A DNA stretch of 64,000 nucleotides. It comes from an uncultured Bacteroidales bacterium (lineage in GTDB: Bacteria; Bacteroidota; Bacteroidia; Bacteroidales; UBA932). This document shows positions 17,522-27,161 of the stretch, in pieces. The DNA lies in contig CALVAC010000011.1 in NCBI GenBank assembly GCA_944325435.1, forward strand, positions 1-64,000, read 5' to 3'. The notes below the pieces were generated by a model. That model saw only the letters and a list, made by a program, of their open reading frames with translations. It was not told the DNA's origin and did not search any database. The position numbers and the translations under genes were made by a program. The stretch's first letter is position 1; each line of letters begins with the position of its first letter.

Positions 17522-20500
17522 ATGAAAGGAATTAATAGATTTCTGCTGCTCATTACGCTGTTCGTATCGGCAGGTATCAGCAGTGTGTATGCGCAGGATG
17601 ACGGTAAGCGGCGTATCACCGGTACCGTCTCGGACGAGAACGGGCAGCCTCTGCCCGGTGCATACGTGTACATCAAGGACACGCAGGTGGGGACGACAGC
17701 CAATCTCGACGGTATGTATGTCATCGACATCGACCCGTCTGACGAGCTCACGTTCAGCTTCATCGGATACCTTGAGCAGACGCTGAAACCGGGCAAGAGC
17801 AGCACGCTCAACGTGTCCCTCCAGCCGGACTCGAACGCCCTCGAGGAGGCGGTCGCGGTGGCGTACGGAGCACAGAAGAGGCAGGCCGTGGTCAGCGCCC
17901 TCTCCACCATCACCACTGACGACCTGAAGGTGACCTCGACCAACATCACCTCCAGCATCCAGGGCCAGCTCCCCGGACTCATCGCGGTCCAGAGGAACGC
18001 AGAGCCGGGCCGTGACGATGCGGAGTTCTGGATCAGGGGTGTCAGCTCGTTCAAGGGAGGCACCTCACCTCTGGTTCTGGTCGACGGTGTGGAGCGCTCC
18101 ATCTCTGACCTCGATGCGGACGAGATAGACAGCTTCAGCCTGCTCAAGGACGCGGCTGCGACGGCTATGTACGGAGCCGAGGGGGCGAACGGTGTCATCC
18201 TCGTGACCACCAAGCGAGGGCACATCGGCAAGCAGCAGATCTCCCTCCGCGTGGAGCAGAACCTCTCCGTGCCGTACAGGATACCTGACTTCGTGGACTC
18301 ATGGGACTACATGAGGCTCGCAAACGAGGCCAGTTTCAATGATGGACTGGATCCGACCAAATATCCGGATGACCTCATCGCCCTCTATGAATCCGGAGCC
18401 GACCCTGACCTCTATCCTAACTCACAGTGGACAGACCTCATAGCAAGGACGGTCCACGGCCAGAGGTACACCCTCAACTTCAGGGGAGGTACAGAAAATG
18501 CAAAGTATTTTGTCTCTGCCGGTTATCAGCAGAAAGACGGTGTGTTCAAGAAGAACCCGGAGTCGAAGTACAACAGCAACTTCTCCTTCGACCGCTTCAA
18601 CCTCCGAAGCAACATCGACCTCAAGGTCAGCAAGACCACACAGCTCAGTGTCGACCTTGCAGGACAGTACACGATGAGAAGGACCGCGAACCGCTCGCCT
18701 GACGATGTGTTCGTGTTCATGCTCCACACACCTCCTCACCTCTTCCCGTTCGTATACAGTGACGGTTCAGTATCTACATACGAAAAAGAGACCGATGCCA
18801 ACAACCGTAACCCGTACTACATGCTCTACCAGCAGGGATACCGCAGGGAGTTCCAGACCAACATACAGTCGAGGGTGAACCTGAGGCAGGACCTCAAGTT
18901 CATCACAGAGGGACTCAGCGCAAGGGCAGCGGTCAGCTTCGACCTCGAAGAGACACTCTACAAGCTTCGTGACTACCATCCGTCAAAATACCATGCAATA
19001 GGTCGCGATGAGACTACAGGGGAACTTATACTCAATACGGTGTACAACGGTTCACCGGATGTGGACCAGGTGAAAATCACCTCTTCAGGATATGACCGCC
19101 AGATCTACATCGAGGCAGCCATCGAGTACAACAGGACATTCGCCGGCAAACATGCAGTGGGAGCAATGGTCCTCTACAACCAGAAGGAACGCCAGAAATA
19201 CGATGATGCACTGACATACAGGACCCAGGGTCTTGTCGGCCGTGTGACCTACGGGTACGACAACCGCTACTTCATCGAGGCCAACTTCGGCTACACAGGA
19301 TCAGAGACATTCGCCAAGAAGAACCGTTTCGGCTTCTTCCCTGCAGTAGGTGTCAGCTACATGATATCCAACGAGAGCTGGTATCCGGAGGGGCTCAAGA
19401 ACGTCCTGAGTTCAGCCAAGATCCGCGCTTCTGTAGGACGTACCGGTAACGATGACACGGGCACGAGCCGATTCCTCTACAGGGCTACATTCTCCGAGAG
19501 CGGTCATACCTTCAACCAGGGTATCACCTCCGGAGGAGCAAGCAACGGTCTCGGCGCAGGTATCTACGACCTCCAGTTCGAGAACCTGACCCTCGGATGG
19601 GAGATAGAGGACAAGACCAATGTCGGACTCGACCTCTCGTTCTTCAACAGGGCAATCCAGATCCAGGCAGACTATTTCTACAACATCCGTTCTGCAATCC
19701 TTCTCCAGAGGAATACGATACCAGGCTATGCCGGATTCCATGAGAAGCCATGGCAGAACTACGGAAGGGTGCGCAACCAGGGTGTTGATGCAAGCATCGA
19801 CATGATGAAGCAGTTCGGGGACTGGAAGATAAGCGCAAGGGGAACCTTCACGTTCGCCCGCAACAAGGTGCTCGAGATCGATGAGCTGACTCCTGACGAG
19901 GAATACCAGAGGGTGACAGGCACACGTATCAACGAGCAGGAGGTGTACATAGCTGAACGCCTCTACACTGAAGATGACTTTATCCGGTCGACCAATACCA
20001 ACGGGACATACGCGTACACGCTCCGCCCAGGACTTCCTACCCCGACATTCGGAGGCATTATCGGCCCTGGTGATATCAAGTATGTGGACATGAACCATGA
20101 CGGCATCATCGACACCAAGGACAAGGTGCGCGGGGTGGGTCACCCTTACCAGAATCCTGAGATAAACTACGGTTTCGGTTTCAACGTGGAGTGGAAAGGC
20201 ATCTATGCCAGCGTATTCTTCTCCGGTGTGGCAAACACATCCATCCTCCTCGCTTCCGGCAACAGCACTTTCTGGCCGTTCAACTGGGGAGTGGAGAAGG
20301 GGAACTACCGTACCGCATTCCTCGACCGCTGGACGGCTGAGGACCCTCGCCAGGATGTCACATACCCGAGGCTCCATGTCGGCTACGGCAACAGCATCAA
20401 CGACGAGCCGAGCACATGGTGGCTCCGCGACGGGTCGTTCCTCCGCCTGAAGAACGCCGAGATCGGCTATGTGCTTCCGGAGAAGGCCCTGAAGACCCTC

Positions 20501-20653
20501 AGGATAAGCGGACTCCGCTTCTATCTGCTCGGGGAGAACCTTGCCGTGTTCGACCATGTGAAATTCTGGGATCCTGAGCAGGGCAACAGGAACAAGGGTG
20601 TCAGCTACCCTATGTCGCATTCTTTCACCCTCGGAGTTGAACTTGACTTCTAA
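17522..20653 (+). CDS. SusC-like TonB-dependent outer-membrane oligosaccharide transporter
   Basis: A 1043-residue SusC/RagA-family transporter that imports oligosaccharides through the outer membrane using TonB energy. The start at 17522 gives a signal peptide ending at SSVYAQ; the longer frame adds 23 residues with no export signal. It has an N-terminal carboxypeptidase-regulatory-like domain (GTVSDENGQPLPGA), a plug (about 115-225, with WIRGVSSFKGG, PLVLVDGVER, DAAATAMYG and VILVTTKRG) and a beta-barrel ending in Phe (VELDF). It follows the second GH105 by 65 bp and precedes its SusD partner by 8 bp, so these are co-transcribed. Confidence 0.96.
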   Translation: MKGINRFLLLITLFVSAGISSVYAQDDGKRRITGTVSDENGQPLPGAYVYIKDTQVGTTANLDGMYVIDIDPSDELTFSFIGYLEQTLKPGKSSTLNVSLQPDSNALEEAVAVAYGAQKRQAVVSALSTITTDDLKVTSTNITSSIQGQLPGLIAVQRNAEPGRDDAEFWIRGVSSFKGGTSPLVLVDGVERSISDLDADEIDSFSLLKDAAATAMYGAEGANGVILVTTKRGHIGKQQISLRVEQNLSVPYRIPDFVDSWDYMRLANEASFNDGLDPTKYPDDLIALYESGADPDLYPNSQWTDLIARTVHGQRYTLNFRGGTENAKYFVSAGYQQKDGVFKKNPESKYNSNFSFDRFNLRSNIDLKVSKTTQLSVDLAGQYTMRRTANRSPDDVFVFMLHTPPHLFPFVYSDGSVSTYEKETDANNRNPYYMLYQQGYRREFQTNIQSRVNLRQDLKFITEGLSARAAVSFDLEETLYKLRDYHPSKYHAIGRDETTGELILNTVYNGSPDVDQVKITSSGYDRQIYIEAAIEYNRTFAGKHAVGAMVLYNQKERQKYDDALTYRTQGLVGRVTYGYDNRYFIEANFGYTGSETFAKKNRFGFFPAVGVSYMISNESWYPEGLKNVLSSAKIRASVGRTGNDDTGTSRFLYRATFSESGHTFNQGITSGGASNGLGAGIYDLQFENLTLGWEIEDKTNVGLDLSFFNRAIQIQADYFYNIRSAILLQRNTIPGYAGFHEKPWQNYGRVRNQGVDASIDMMKQFGDWKISARGTFTFARNKVLEIDELTPDEEYQRVTGTRINEQEVYIAERLYTEDDFIRSTNTNGTYAYTLRPGLPTPTFGGIIGPGDIKYVDMNHDGIIDTKDKVRGVGHPYQNPEINYGFGFNVEWKGIYASVFFSGVANTSILLASGNSTFWPFNWGVEKGNYRTAFLDRWTAEDPRQDVTYPRLHVGYGNSINDEPSTWWLRDGSFLRLKNAEIGYVLPEKALKTLRISGLRFYLLGENLAVFDHVKFWDPEQGNRNKGVSYPMSHSFTLGVELDF

Positions 20654-20661
20654 AAAGACCG

Positions 20662-22554
20662 ATGAATATGAGAAAAAATATACTGAGAACTATTCTTGTC
20701 GGGACTCTTGCAGCAGGCTCTCTTGTTTCCTGCAATTTCCTTGATGTCTCCGATGAACTTGGAGGTGTGTCATCATTTGAGGCCATCTTCGACAATGCTG
20801 ACCGTACAAGAAGATGGTATGGACAGATTTTCACCGACAGGCCTGACTATTCCAATGTATGGGGTGCCACCAATGCCATGGGTAACTGGACCGGATATGC
20901 AGATGAAGTGTACACCCGTGAGCACAACAAGTACGGCAAATACTCCAACTGGAACTCCGACCTGAGCTACAACCACAGGTGGACACGTCTCTACGGGTCC
21001 ATCCGCCAGTGCAACATCTTCCTGGAAATGGCACACCCGATTACAGGTGGCTCAGGTGCAGATGCCCAGAAGATTACAGAGGCAGAAATGACACTCTACA
21101 AAGCCAACGCAAAGTTCATGCGCGCCATCTACCACTACTACCTCTTCGAGATGTACGGGCCTATCCCTATCGTCGAGAACTCTTACACCCTCGAAAATCT
21201 GCCTAATCTGGAGAGAAACTCCGTGGACGAGGTGGTCAACTGGATAGACAAGGAACTCGCAGAATGTATGAAAGACATGTATCCTGTCCCATACGCTACA
21301 GAAGACATGTACGGTGTGCCGACCAAAGGAGTCGCCATGGCCTACAGGGCAAAACTCTGGGTTCTTGCAGCAAGTCCGCTGTTCAACGGCAGCTGGGAAT
21401 ACGGACAGAACCTTGCAAATCTTGATGGAAAGAAACTTTTCCCGGATGTAAGCGGAAAGACCGAAAAGATAAACAATGCTGTCAAGTATCTCCGTGAATT
21501 CCTTGACTTCGCAGAGCAAGGTAACTACTCGCTTGTCGATACAGACAAACCTGCCACAGACCTCTACAACGTGTTCCAGAGCTACAACAACGAGATTATC
21601 TGGGCCACGACCACAAACAGCTGGGGTTCCCTCGGAAGCGAAGCTTTCGATGGTCATGCAACTCCAAGAGCGGAATATGGCGGACTGAACGGGATAGACA
21701 TGCTCCAGGAACTTGTGGATGACTTCTACGATGCGGATGGATATCCTGTCGAGTTCAAGGATTACGAGACCCACTTCATGGAAACATCCAAAATCTATGA
21801 CGAGGACGCAGAAGGAAAGCTCGACCTTGATGACGAAGGTGTCTACGGAAGTACTGCAACTGCAGCGCAGCTCGCCACAGACTACACTGTCCGCGGCATG
21901 TACCTCAACAGGGAGCCGCGCTTCTACCAGAGCGTGACATTCACAGGAATGCCATGGGCATCTTCCGGCAAGGAAGTGGACTTCTCATACGGCGGGTCAT
22001 CCGGTGCAGGCAGCGGGGATGGAGAACCTAACACCGGCCACATGGTCTACAAGCGTTACTACAAACAGCTCGGAGACGGCAGCGGACTGGTACACAGCAA
22101 ATATCGTCCATCCATCATCTTCCGTCTCGCGGAGTTCTATCTTCTCTATGCAGAGATGCTCAACGAGCAGAATCTGGGAGAGAACCAGGACGAGATTCTC
22201 AAGTATGTCAACCTTGTGCGTGACCGTGCAGGCATCAAACCTCTCGAGGAATGCAACCCTGAGATAGTGAACAATTATGAACTTATGAGAGATGCCATCC
22301 GCAGGGAGAGCCGCATCGAACTCTGCACAGAGGGACAGCGCTACTGGGATCTCTGCCGCTGGCTGCTGGGTACCAAGGTTCTTGATGGTGACATGCACAG
22401 ACTCAATACTTACAGAGGCGAGGACACAGGATTCTACATACGGCAGAACTTCAACCCGAGATACTTCGCAGAGAAGAACTACCTCTATCCTATCCCTAAC
22501 GATGAGATCAAGAGGAGCGAGGGAGGAGTCCTTGTCCAGAACCCTGGCTGGTAA
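20662..22554 (+). CDS. SusD-like surface glycan-binding lipoprotein
   Basis: A 630-residue RagB/SusD-family lipoprotein that caps the SusC transporter and binds the glycan at the cell surface. Lipobox LVSC lies about residues 21-24; the start may be 20662 or 20668 (MNM). Family features include the helical TPR-like core, FMRAIYHYYLFEMYGPIPIV, the C-terminal RLAEFYLLYAEMLNE and the ending YLYPIPNDEI. Eight bases separate it from SusC and 20 from the next gene. Confidence 0.95.
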   Translation: MNMRKNILRTILVGTLAAGSLVSCNFLDVSDELGGVSSFEAIFDNADRTRRWYGQIFTDRPDYSNVWGATNAMGNWTGYADEVYTREHNKYGKYSNWNSDLSYNHRWTRLYGSIRQCNIFLEMAHPITGGSGADAQKITEAEMTLYKANAKFMRAIYHYYLFEMYGPIPIVENSYTLENLPNLERNSVDEVVNWIDKELAECMKDMYPVPYATEDMYGVPTKGVAMAYRAKLWVLAASPLFNGSWEYGQNLANLDGKKLFPDVSGKTEKINNAVKYLREFLDFAEQGNYSLVDTDKPATDLYNVFQSYNNEIIWATTTNSWGSLGSEAFDGHATPRAEYGGLNGIDMLQELVDDFYDADGYPVEFKDYETHFMETSKIYDEDAEGKLDLDDEGVYGSTATAAQLATDYTVRGMYLNREPRFYQSVTFTGMPWASSGKEVDFSYGGSSGAGSGDGEPNTGHMVYKRYYKQLGDGSGLVHSKYRPSIIFRLAEFYLLYAEMLNEQNLGENQDEILKYVNLVRDRAGIKPLEECNPEIVNNYELMRDAIRRESRIELCTEGQRYWDLCRWLLGTKVLDGDMHRLNTYRGEDTGFYIRQNFNPRYFAEKNYLYPIPNDEIKRSEGGVLVQNPGW

Positions 22555-22574
22555 ACATAAAAAAACAACGAAGA

Positions 22575-23978
22575 ATGAAAAGATTATCAACATACCTTCT
22601 TGCAGCGGCAGTCATCTTTGCTGCCGGCTGCGACAGCAACATCCCGGAAACCGGGACAATCAACAATGCCAGGGTGGAACAGGTTGTACTGGATGAAACC
22701 CTGACTGATGGAGTTGCTCTCTACGAAGGCGAGACACTGTCTCTGCCGGAATTCATATCGGCTCTTCCTATAGATGCCACAAACACCGCACAGATATACA
22801 TGTCCTCAAATGAATCTGTCGCTACAGTCAGCGATGAAGGGGTACTGACAGCCATCAAAGAAGGGACATGTGTCATCACTGTCTATATCGGTGAAGATGG
22901 GGTGTCAGCAGAGTTCACAGTCAATGTATCCCCTGTACCTGCCGTGGAGATAACATCTCTGCAGTTCTCAAGAGACAACGCGGAATATACTTTCCAGGTT
23001 TCTGCCAATCTGATCAACAGCCTGGCTATAGAGCCGATGGATTATTCAGAGTCTCTTAAATTCACTTCAACTGATGAAAAGGTGGCTACAGTCACGGAAG
23101 ATGGACAACTTAATATTGTAGGCATAGGCGAGACAACCATCAAGGTAGAAGTCGAAGGAAGAGAGCCGGGCAATGAATTGACAGATGAAATGACTATATC
23201 AGTACCATCTATCGAATATGCCCGCTTCCCTGGAGACGGGGATGGCAGCACATATCCTGGCACGGCACGAGAAATAATGGGTACTTCCGCCGAGCAGTGG
23301 GATGCAATACCGCATTCAGATGGTGGCTGGACACTGTGCGACTTCGGTGCATTGGATGATACCGGAAATAAAGTTACGTATTCTTGGAATGCAAGCACTG
23401 CACAAAGAAACTGCTATCGTTACGGTATGCTGGACAACAGAAGAATTCTTGACAGAGGAGGAGCAGCAAATAATCTTCCTACCGCAAGCAACGGGACTGC
23501 ATTATGCTGGGGACGGCCTGGAGGCAATCAGAATAATGTTGAAAACAAAGGCATCTATTTCGTGATAGACATGCAAAAATCCCAGCCTGTCAACTATTTC
23601 CGCACGGTACACATTTCCAACAATGCCGATGACAGAGGAGTAGCCGTCACAAAGGTCTCCCACATCTACGGAAGTAACGAAGATCCTTTGACAACAACAT
23701 CCTGGACGGAAATAGCAACTGATATAACTGACTTTTATACCAGAACAGGATCAGGAACGACAGGTGATCCTTATATCGTTCCTCTTGAATCGCAGAAAGC
23801 GTACTTTTCCAACACAGATTCTTACCGGTATATAAAATTTGTCTTCGACAAGCAGGACCACTGCTATGGATTCTATAGTACACCAGATGCCACAACTGCT
23901 GACAGACCGGGAACCACCATACAGGTAGCTGAACTATATATGGGTTATGATCCTGATCATAATCAGCCTGCCGAATAG
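22575..23978 (+). CDS. BIG2 and discoidin-like surface lipoprotein (SusE/F position)
   Basis: A 467-residue lipoprotein (lipobox FAAGC, Cys about 19) in the position usually taken by a SusE/F-type surface glycan-binding protein. Residues about 30-120 form a bacterial Ig-like (BIG2) domain (SNESVATVSDEGVLTAIKEG), followed by a second, more diverged one (about 125-210). Residues about 225-460 carry a discoidin/F5-8-type C-like domain with the core YFVIDM, VNYFR, IYGSNE and YRYIKF. The same core is found in the next three proteins. No catalytic residues are recognisable, so binding is the most likely role. Confidence 0.8.
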   Translation: MKRLSTYLLAAAVIFAAGCDSNIPETGTINNARVEQVVLDETLTDGVALYEGETLSLPEFISALPIDATNTAQIYMSSNESVATVSDEGVLTAIKEGTCVITVYIGEDGVSAEFTVNVSPVPAVEITSLQFSRDNAEYTFQVSANLINSLAIEPMDYSESLKFTSTDEKVATVTEDGQLNIVGIGETTIKVEVEGREPGNELTDEMTISVPSIEYARFPGDGDGSTYPGTAREIMGTSAEQWDAIPHSDGGWTLCDFGALDDTGNKVTYSWNASTAQRNCYRYGMLDNRRILDRGGAANNLPTASNGTALCWGRPGGNQNNVENKGIYFVIDMQKSQPVNYFRTVHISNNADDRGVAVTKVSHIYGSNEDPLTTTSWTEIATDITDFYTRTGSGTTGDPYIVPLESQKAYFSNTDSYRYIKFVFDKQDHCYGFYSTPDATTADRPGTTIQVAELYMGYDPDHNQPAE

Positions 23979-23985
23979 ACTTCAT

Positions 23986-24055
23986 ATCCTTCGTTTTGCC
24001 TTGACGGCCACCTGTCTACCGGACAGTCTCTGCCATCATGAGCAAAGCGAAGGAT
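23986..24055. repeat. REP-like inverted-repeat element
   Basis: Fourteen-base arms (ATCCTTCGTTTTGC at 23986, GCAAAGCGAAGGAT at 24042) pair with a single G-T wobble and enclose a smaller hairpin (CTGTC / GACAG, 24012-24026). The right arm shares the GCGAAGGAT phrase with the element at 14683-14755. It fills most of the 106-bp gap between the two BIG2 genes. Confidence 0.55.
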
Positions 24056-24084
24056 CTGTTTAAATAGACATAAAACTTATCACA

Positions 24085-25596
24085 ATGAAAACAACAAGAC
24101 TTATCGCACTTTTCGCTGCTGCCGGACTTGTGTTCGCAGCCTGCGAGAAACCCGAGACAGAGGACCAGACAGTCGCTGTAGAATCTGTGTCCCTGGATAA
24201 AACAATTTCTGAAGGATATGAACTTACAGAAGGGGCGACCCTCGATATCTCTGACTATGTGACTGTCCTCCCGGAAAATGCGACAGACAAGACTGTCACA
24301 TACTCATCTTCCAGAACTGACATCGCTACTGTCTCAGAAGAAGGGGTCATCACTGCTGTCGCAGAAGGCGAGACTGCAATCACAGTAAAGGCCGGTGACA
24401 AGACAGCCACTTTCACACTCACTGTAAAAGCAAAGCCTGCAGAAACAGTCGCTGTCGAGTCCATCACCCTTGATGATTCAATCAAAGACGGGGCAACCCT
24501 TGAAGCAGGGGAGCCCCTTTCCATCGCTGAACTCGTGACCGTCCTCCCGGACAATGCGACAGACAAGACTGTCACATACGGCAGCTCTGACGAGAAAGTG
24601 GCAACAATCTCTGAAGCCGGTGTCATCACTGCCGTGGCTGCCGGTGAATCAACCATCTCCATCACTTCCAACAGCGATGCGAATGTAAAAGAAGAATTCA
24701 CCCTCACAGTCACTGCAAAGGCTCCAGTCAATATCACGGCAATAAATGTAACCGAAAATTCAAAGACCTACACTTCAGAAGACCGTAAGACATACGACCT
24801 TTCCGAATATTTCACGGTAGAGCCTACCGAGAACACGGATGCAGTGACTTTTGCTTCCTCTGATGAGAATGTGGCAAAAATCGAAAACGGAAAGATGTCT
24901 ATCGGTGTCGCAGGAGAGGCTACCATCACAATTGCTGCCCAGAGCAATCCTAACATTAAAGCCACTATCACGGTAACCGTCAACCAGTATGTCGGAGACT
25001 ATCCTCGCTTCGAAGGGGACGAGAATGATGAGCAGGCTGCCATCGAAGGCGAAAACTGGTACTGGACTATGACTTTCTCTGACCCTCTTCTGACTGTTGC
25101 GGAGCAGAAACTTATAGACGGCAGGAACAACAGTCTGACTGCAATGCTCGATGGCCGTCATATCGTCAACAGGGGGGCATCCGATGACGCTGAATTGTCT
25201 AACGGTACGGCATTTTGTGTAAAGAACAGAGGTACAGATGCAGCCCATGAGGCATATTTTGTCATTGATATGGGACAGCAGCAGAAAGTCAACTATTTCC
25301 GTATCAGCAATATCAGTACGCATAAGGATGACCTGCGTGTAAGGTTCAAGAAATTCAACGAGATTTCAGGCAGCAACTCTGCTGATGGTCCGTTCGAGAA
25401 AATTGCCACGGATCTTGACTTCACTGCACAGCAGAACTCTACCGAGAACAGGGAATCAGGGAATATCTCAATTCCTGAAAGCAACTACAGATATCTGAAA
25501 TTCATGTTCAAAGGGACTGAATGTTTTGGTCCTGATGGTAATTCTGGTTCAACTGCCCAGATCGATGAATTCTACCTCGGATATGATGCAGAATAA
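24085..25596 (+). CDS. Triple-BIG2 discoidin-like surface lipoprotein
   Basis: A 503-residue lipoprotein (lipobox FAAC, Cys about 20). Three BIG2-like Ig domains occupy about 30-112, 122-207 and 212-302. The first two are a recent duplication: a 27-base stretch is identical at 24277-24303 and 24553-24579, a period of 276 bases or 92 codons. Residues about 305-503 carry the discoidin-like domain shared with the neighbours (YFVIDM, VNYFRIS, ISGSNS, YRYLKFMF, YLGYD). It probably displays a glycan-binding domain away from the membrane. Spacing of the domains, not catalysis, seems to be its design. Confidence 0.8.
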   Translation: MKTTRLIALFAAAGLVFAACEKPETEDQTVAVESVSLDKTISEGYELTEGATLDISDYVTVLPENATDKTVTYSSSRTDIATVSEEGVITAVAEGETAITVKAGDKTATFTLTVKAKPAETVAVESITLDDSIKDGATLEAGEPLSIAELVTVLPDNATDKTVTYGSSDEKVATISEAGVITAVAAGESTISITSNSDANVKEEFTLTVTAKAPVNITAINVTENSKTYTSEDRKTYDLSEYFTVEPTENTDAVTFASSDENVAKIENGKMSIGVAGEATITIAAQSNPNIKATITVTVNQYVGDYPRFEGDENDEQAAIEGENWYWTMTFSDPLLTVAEQKLIDGRNNSLTAMLDGRHIVNRGASDDAELSNGTAFCVKNRGTDAAHEAYFVIDMGQQQKVNYFRISNISTHKDDLRVRFKKFNEISGSNSADGPFEKIATDLDFTAQQNSTENRESGNISIPESNYRYLKFMFKGTECFGPDGNSGSTAQIDEFYLGYDAE

Positions 25597-25614
25597 CTGA
25601 AAATGTCATATCTT

Positions 25615-25682
25615 GGCCGGGCCATCGGATCACGGGACTGCTTCAACAGATCCGTAAAGTCCGCAGCCCGGCCTTTTGTTTT
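25615..25682 (+). terminator. Terminator-like or attenuator hairpin inside the PUL operon
   Basis: A perfect 8-bp G+C stem (GGCCGGGC at 25615-25622, GCCCGGCC at 25666-25673) encloses further pairing segments (CGGATC / GATCCG and GGACT / AGTCC) and is followed by TTTTGTTTTT. It sits between the binding-protein genes and the esterase/sulfatase genes and could reduce expression of the latter. Confidence 0.65.
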
Positions 25683-25700
25683 TCACATAATTGATAACAC

Positions 25701-27140
25701 ATGAAAAAGATAACATTATCATTCCTGACAATCGCTGCTGCCCTGTCGTTATCATGCCAGGAAGTGGAAGCCAGCACTGACAACACAGACGAGACCGGGA
25801 CTGAAACTCCCGAGAATCCGGATGGACCCCAGGAACCTGCTGAAGCGATAGAATACGACAGGACAGGATGGACTGTCGAAGCATCCCAGGAACTGTTCAA
25901 TGTAAACGGCAACAAGGAAGGCAATTCCCTGACTTCCGCCATAGATGGGAATCCCGCAACCAATTTCTGCCTTGTACGTCCAGGGAAACAGTATGGAATA
26001 AAGGTCCCGAAAGAAGATGAGGTCTATTTCATAATAGATATGCGTGAAGCACAGGCAGTCAATTATTTCAGGCTGGCGTGGAGACATGATGGTACAAGCG
26101 AGATGTGGTGCAGGATATATCAGTTCGACCAGATTTCCGGCAGCAATGATGGCATCAACTTCACAAAGATTGCGACACGCGTCGCGACCGGAGCAGACAA
26201 TCCGGCACAGGACTCCCCTGTCATAGCTCTTCCTGAAACAGAATACCGATACTATAAGTTCACTACGACCAATCCTGTCTGCTGGACATGGTCTGGAGAG
26301 GAAGCGGACTGTCCGTATGCAAATCTTGGACTGACAGCCGGCAATTCAAATCAGATCAATGAAATATATCTCGGTTATGACCCGAAGGTCAAATACACAG
26401 GCAAAGAATTCGATTCAGAAGCATTCCACGGCAAGAAACTGGCCACATTCGGCAACAGCATTACAGCAGGAGACAACAGCTGGGCTTTCCAGCTGAGATA
26501 TCTGCTCGATTTCGGAGATTTCTACAACGGAGCAGTCGGAGGAGCCATCTGGGGCAAGAGAAAGAGAGACAACGGAACAACCCAGGATTATGATGACCCG
26601 GATTTCGCCGGTATCAGCAACAGCAGCAACGACCCGGTACAGGCAAGATACAACAACTGCGGAGTGGTGCATATACAGAAATTCCTTGCCGACAGACCGG
26701 ATTTCATCCCTGACTATATCCTCTTATCATACGGGACAAACGACAGGGTTACAGAGACAGACGAACTCAGTGTAGAGGATATGCTTGCAAAAGAGACCTG
26801 CACTCTTGAAGATGCATTCGGTATCACCGGCGGAATGAGATGGTGTATCGAGACCCTGCAGGAGAAGTTTCCGGAAGCAAAGCTTGTTGTTCTTTTCCCT
26901 ATCCAGGCCAACCCGGAAAAATATTCCAGCAAGAACCAGCAGAACCTTGACAAGATAGCCAAGATTAAAGCTATGTGCGATGCATACGGCATCAGATACT
27001 TCGACTGCTATCACGAATCTGGCATCGACCAGTCAAATGTCGCGACACACCTCCGTGATGGATTGCATCCTAACATTAAAGGACAGCTGCTCCATTCCGA
27101 CTATGTCGCCGGCCAACTTGTAGAAATGGAGACAAGATAA
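25701..27140 (+). CDS. Discoidin-like domain fused to an SGNH esterase, lipoprotein
   Basis: A 479-residue lipoprotein (lipobox LSLSC, Cys 19). Residues about 50-230 carry the discoidin-like domain (YFIIDM, VNYFRL, QISGSNDG, YYKF, YLGYD). Residues about 243-479 are an SGNH esterase with block I FGNSIT (Ser 253), YGTND (Asn 347) and DGLHPN (Asp 453, His 456). The catalytic half is paralogous to the product of 282-1181, which lacks the binding domain. Probably deacylates the target glycan at the cell surface while bound to it. It lies just downstream of a terminator-like hairpin and 21 bp before the sulfatase gene. Confidence 0.87.
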   Translation: MKKITLSFLTIAAALSLSCQEVEASTDNTDETGTETPENPDGPQEPAEAIEYDRTGWTVEASQELFNVNGNKEGNSLTSAIDGNPATNFCLVRPGKQYGIKVPKEDEVYFIIDMREAQAVNYFRLAWRHDGTSEMWCRIYQFDQISGSNDGINFTKIATRVATGADNPAQDSPVIALPETEYRYYKFTTTNPVCWTWSGEEADCPYANLGLTAGNSNQINEIYLGYDPKVKYTGKEFDSEAFHGKKLATFGNSITAGDNSWAFQLRYLLDFGDFYNGAVGGAIWGKRKRDNGTTQDYDDPDFAGISNSSNDPVQARYNNCGVVHIQKFLADRPDFIPDYILLSYGTNDRVTETDELSVEDMLAKETCTLEDAFGITGGMRWCIETLQEKFPEAKLVVLFPIQANPEKYSSKNQQNLDKIAKIKAMCDAYGIRYFDCYHESGIDQSNVATHLRDGLHPNIKGQLLHSDYVAGQLVEMETR

Positions 27141-27161
27141 GAACAATAAAACCAGGATACT

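Noticed and set aside
16197..17522. 441-codon minus-strand frame opposite the second GH105 gene
   Set aside because: Antisense shadow of a clear enzyme gene with no recognisable domain.
19412..20620. 402-codon minus-strand frame opposite susC
   Set aside because: Shadow frame within a certain SusC gene.
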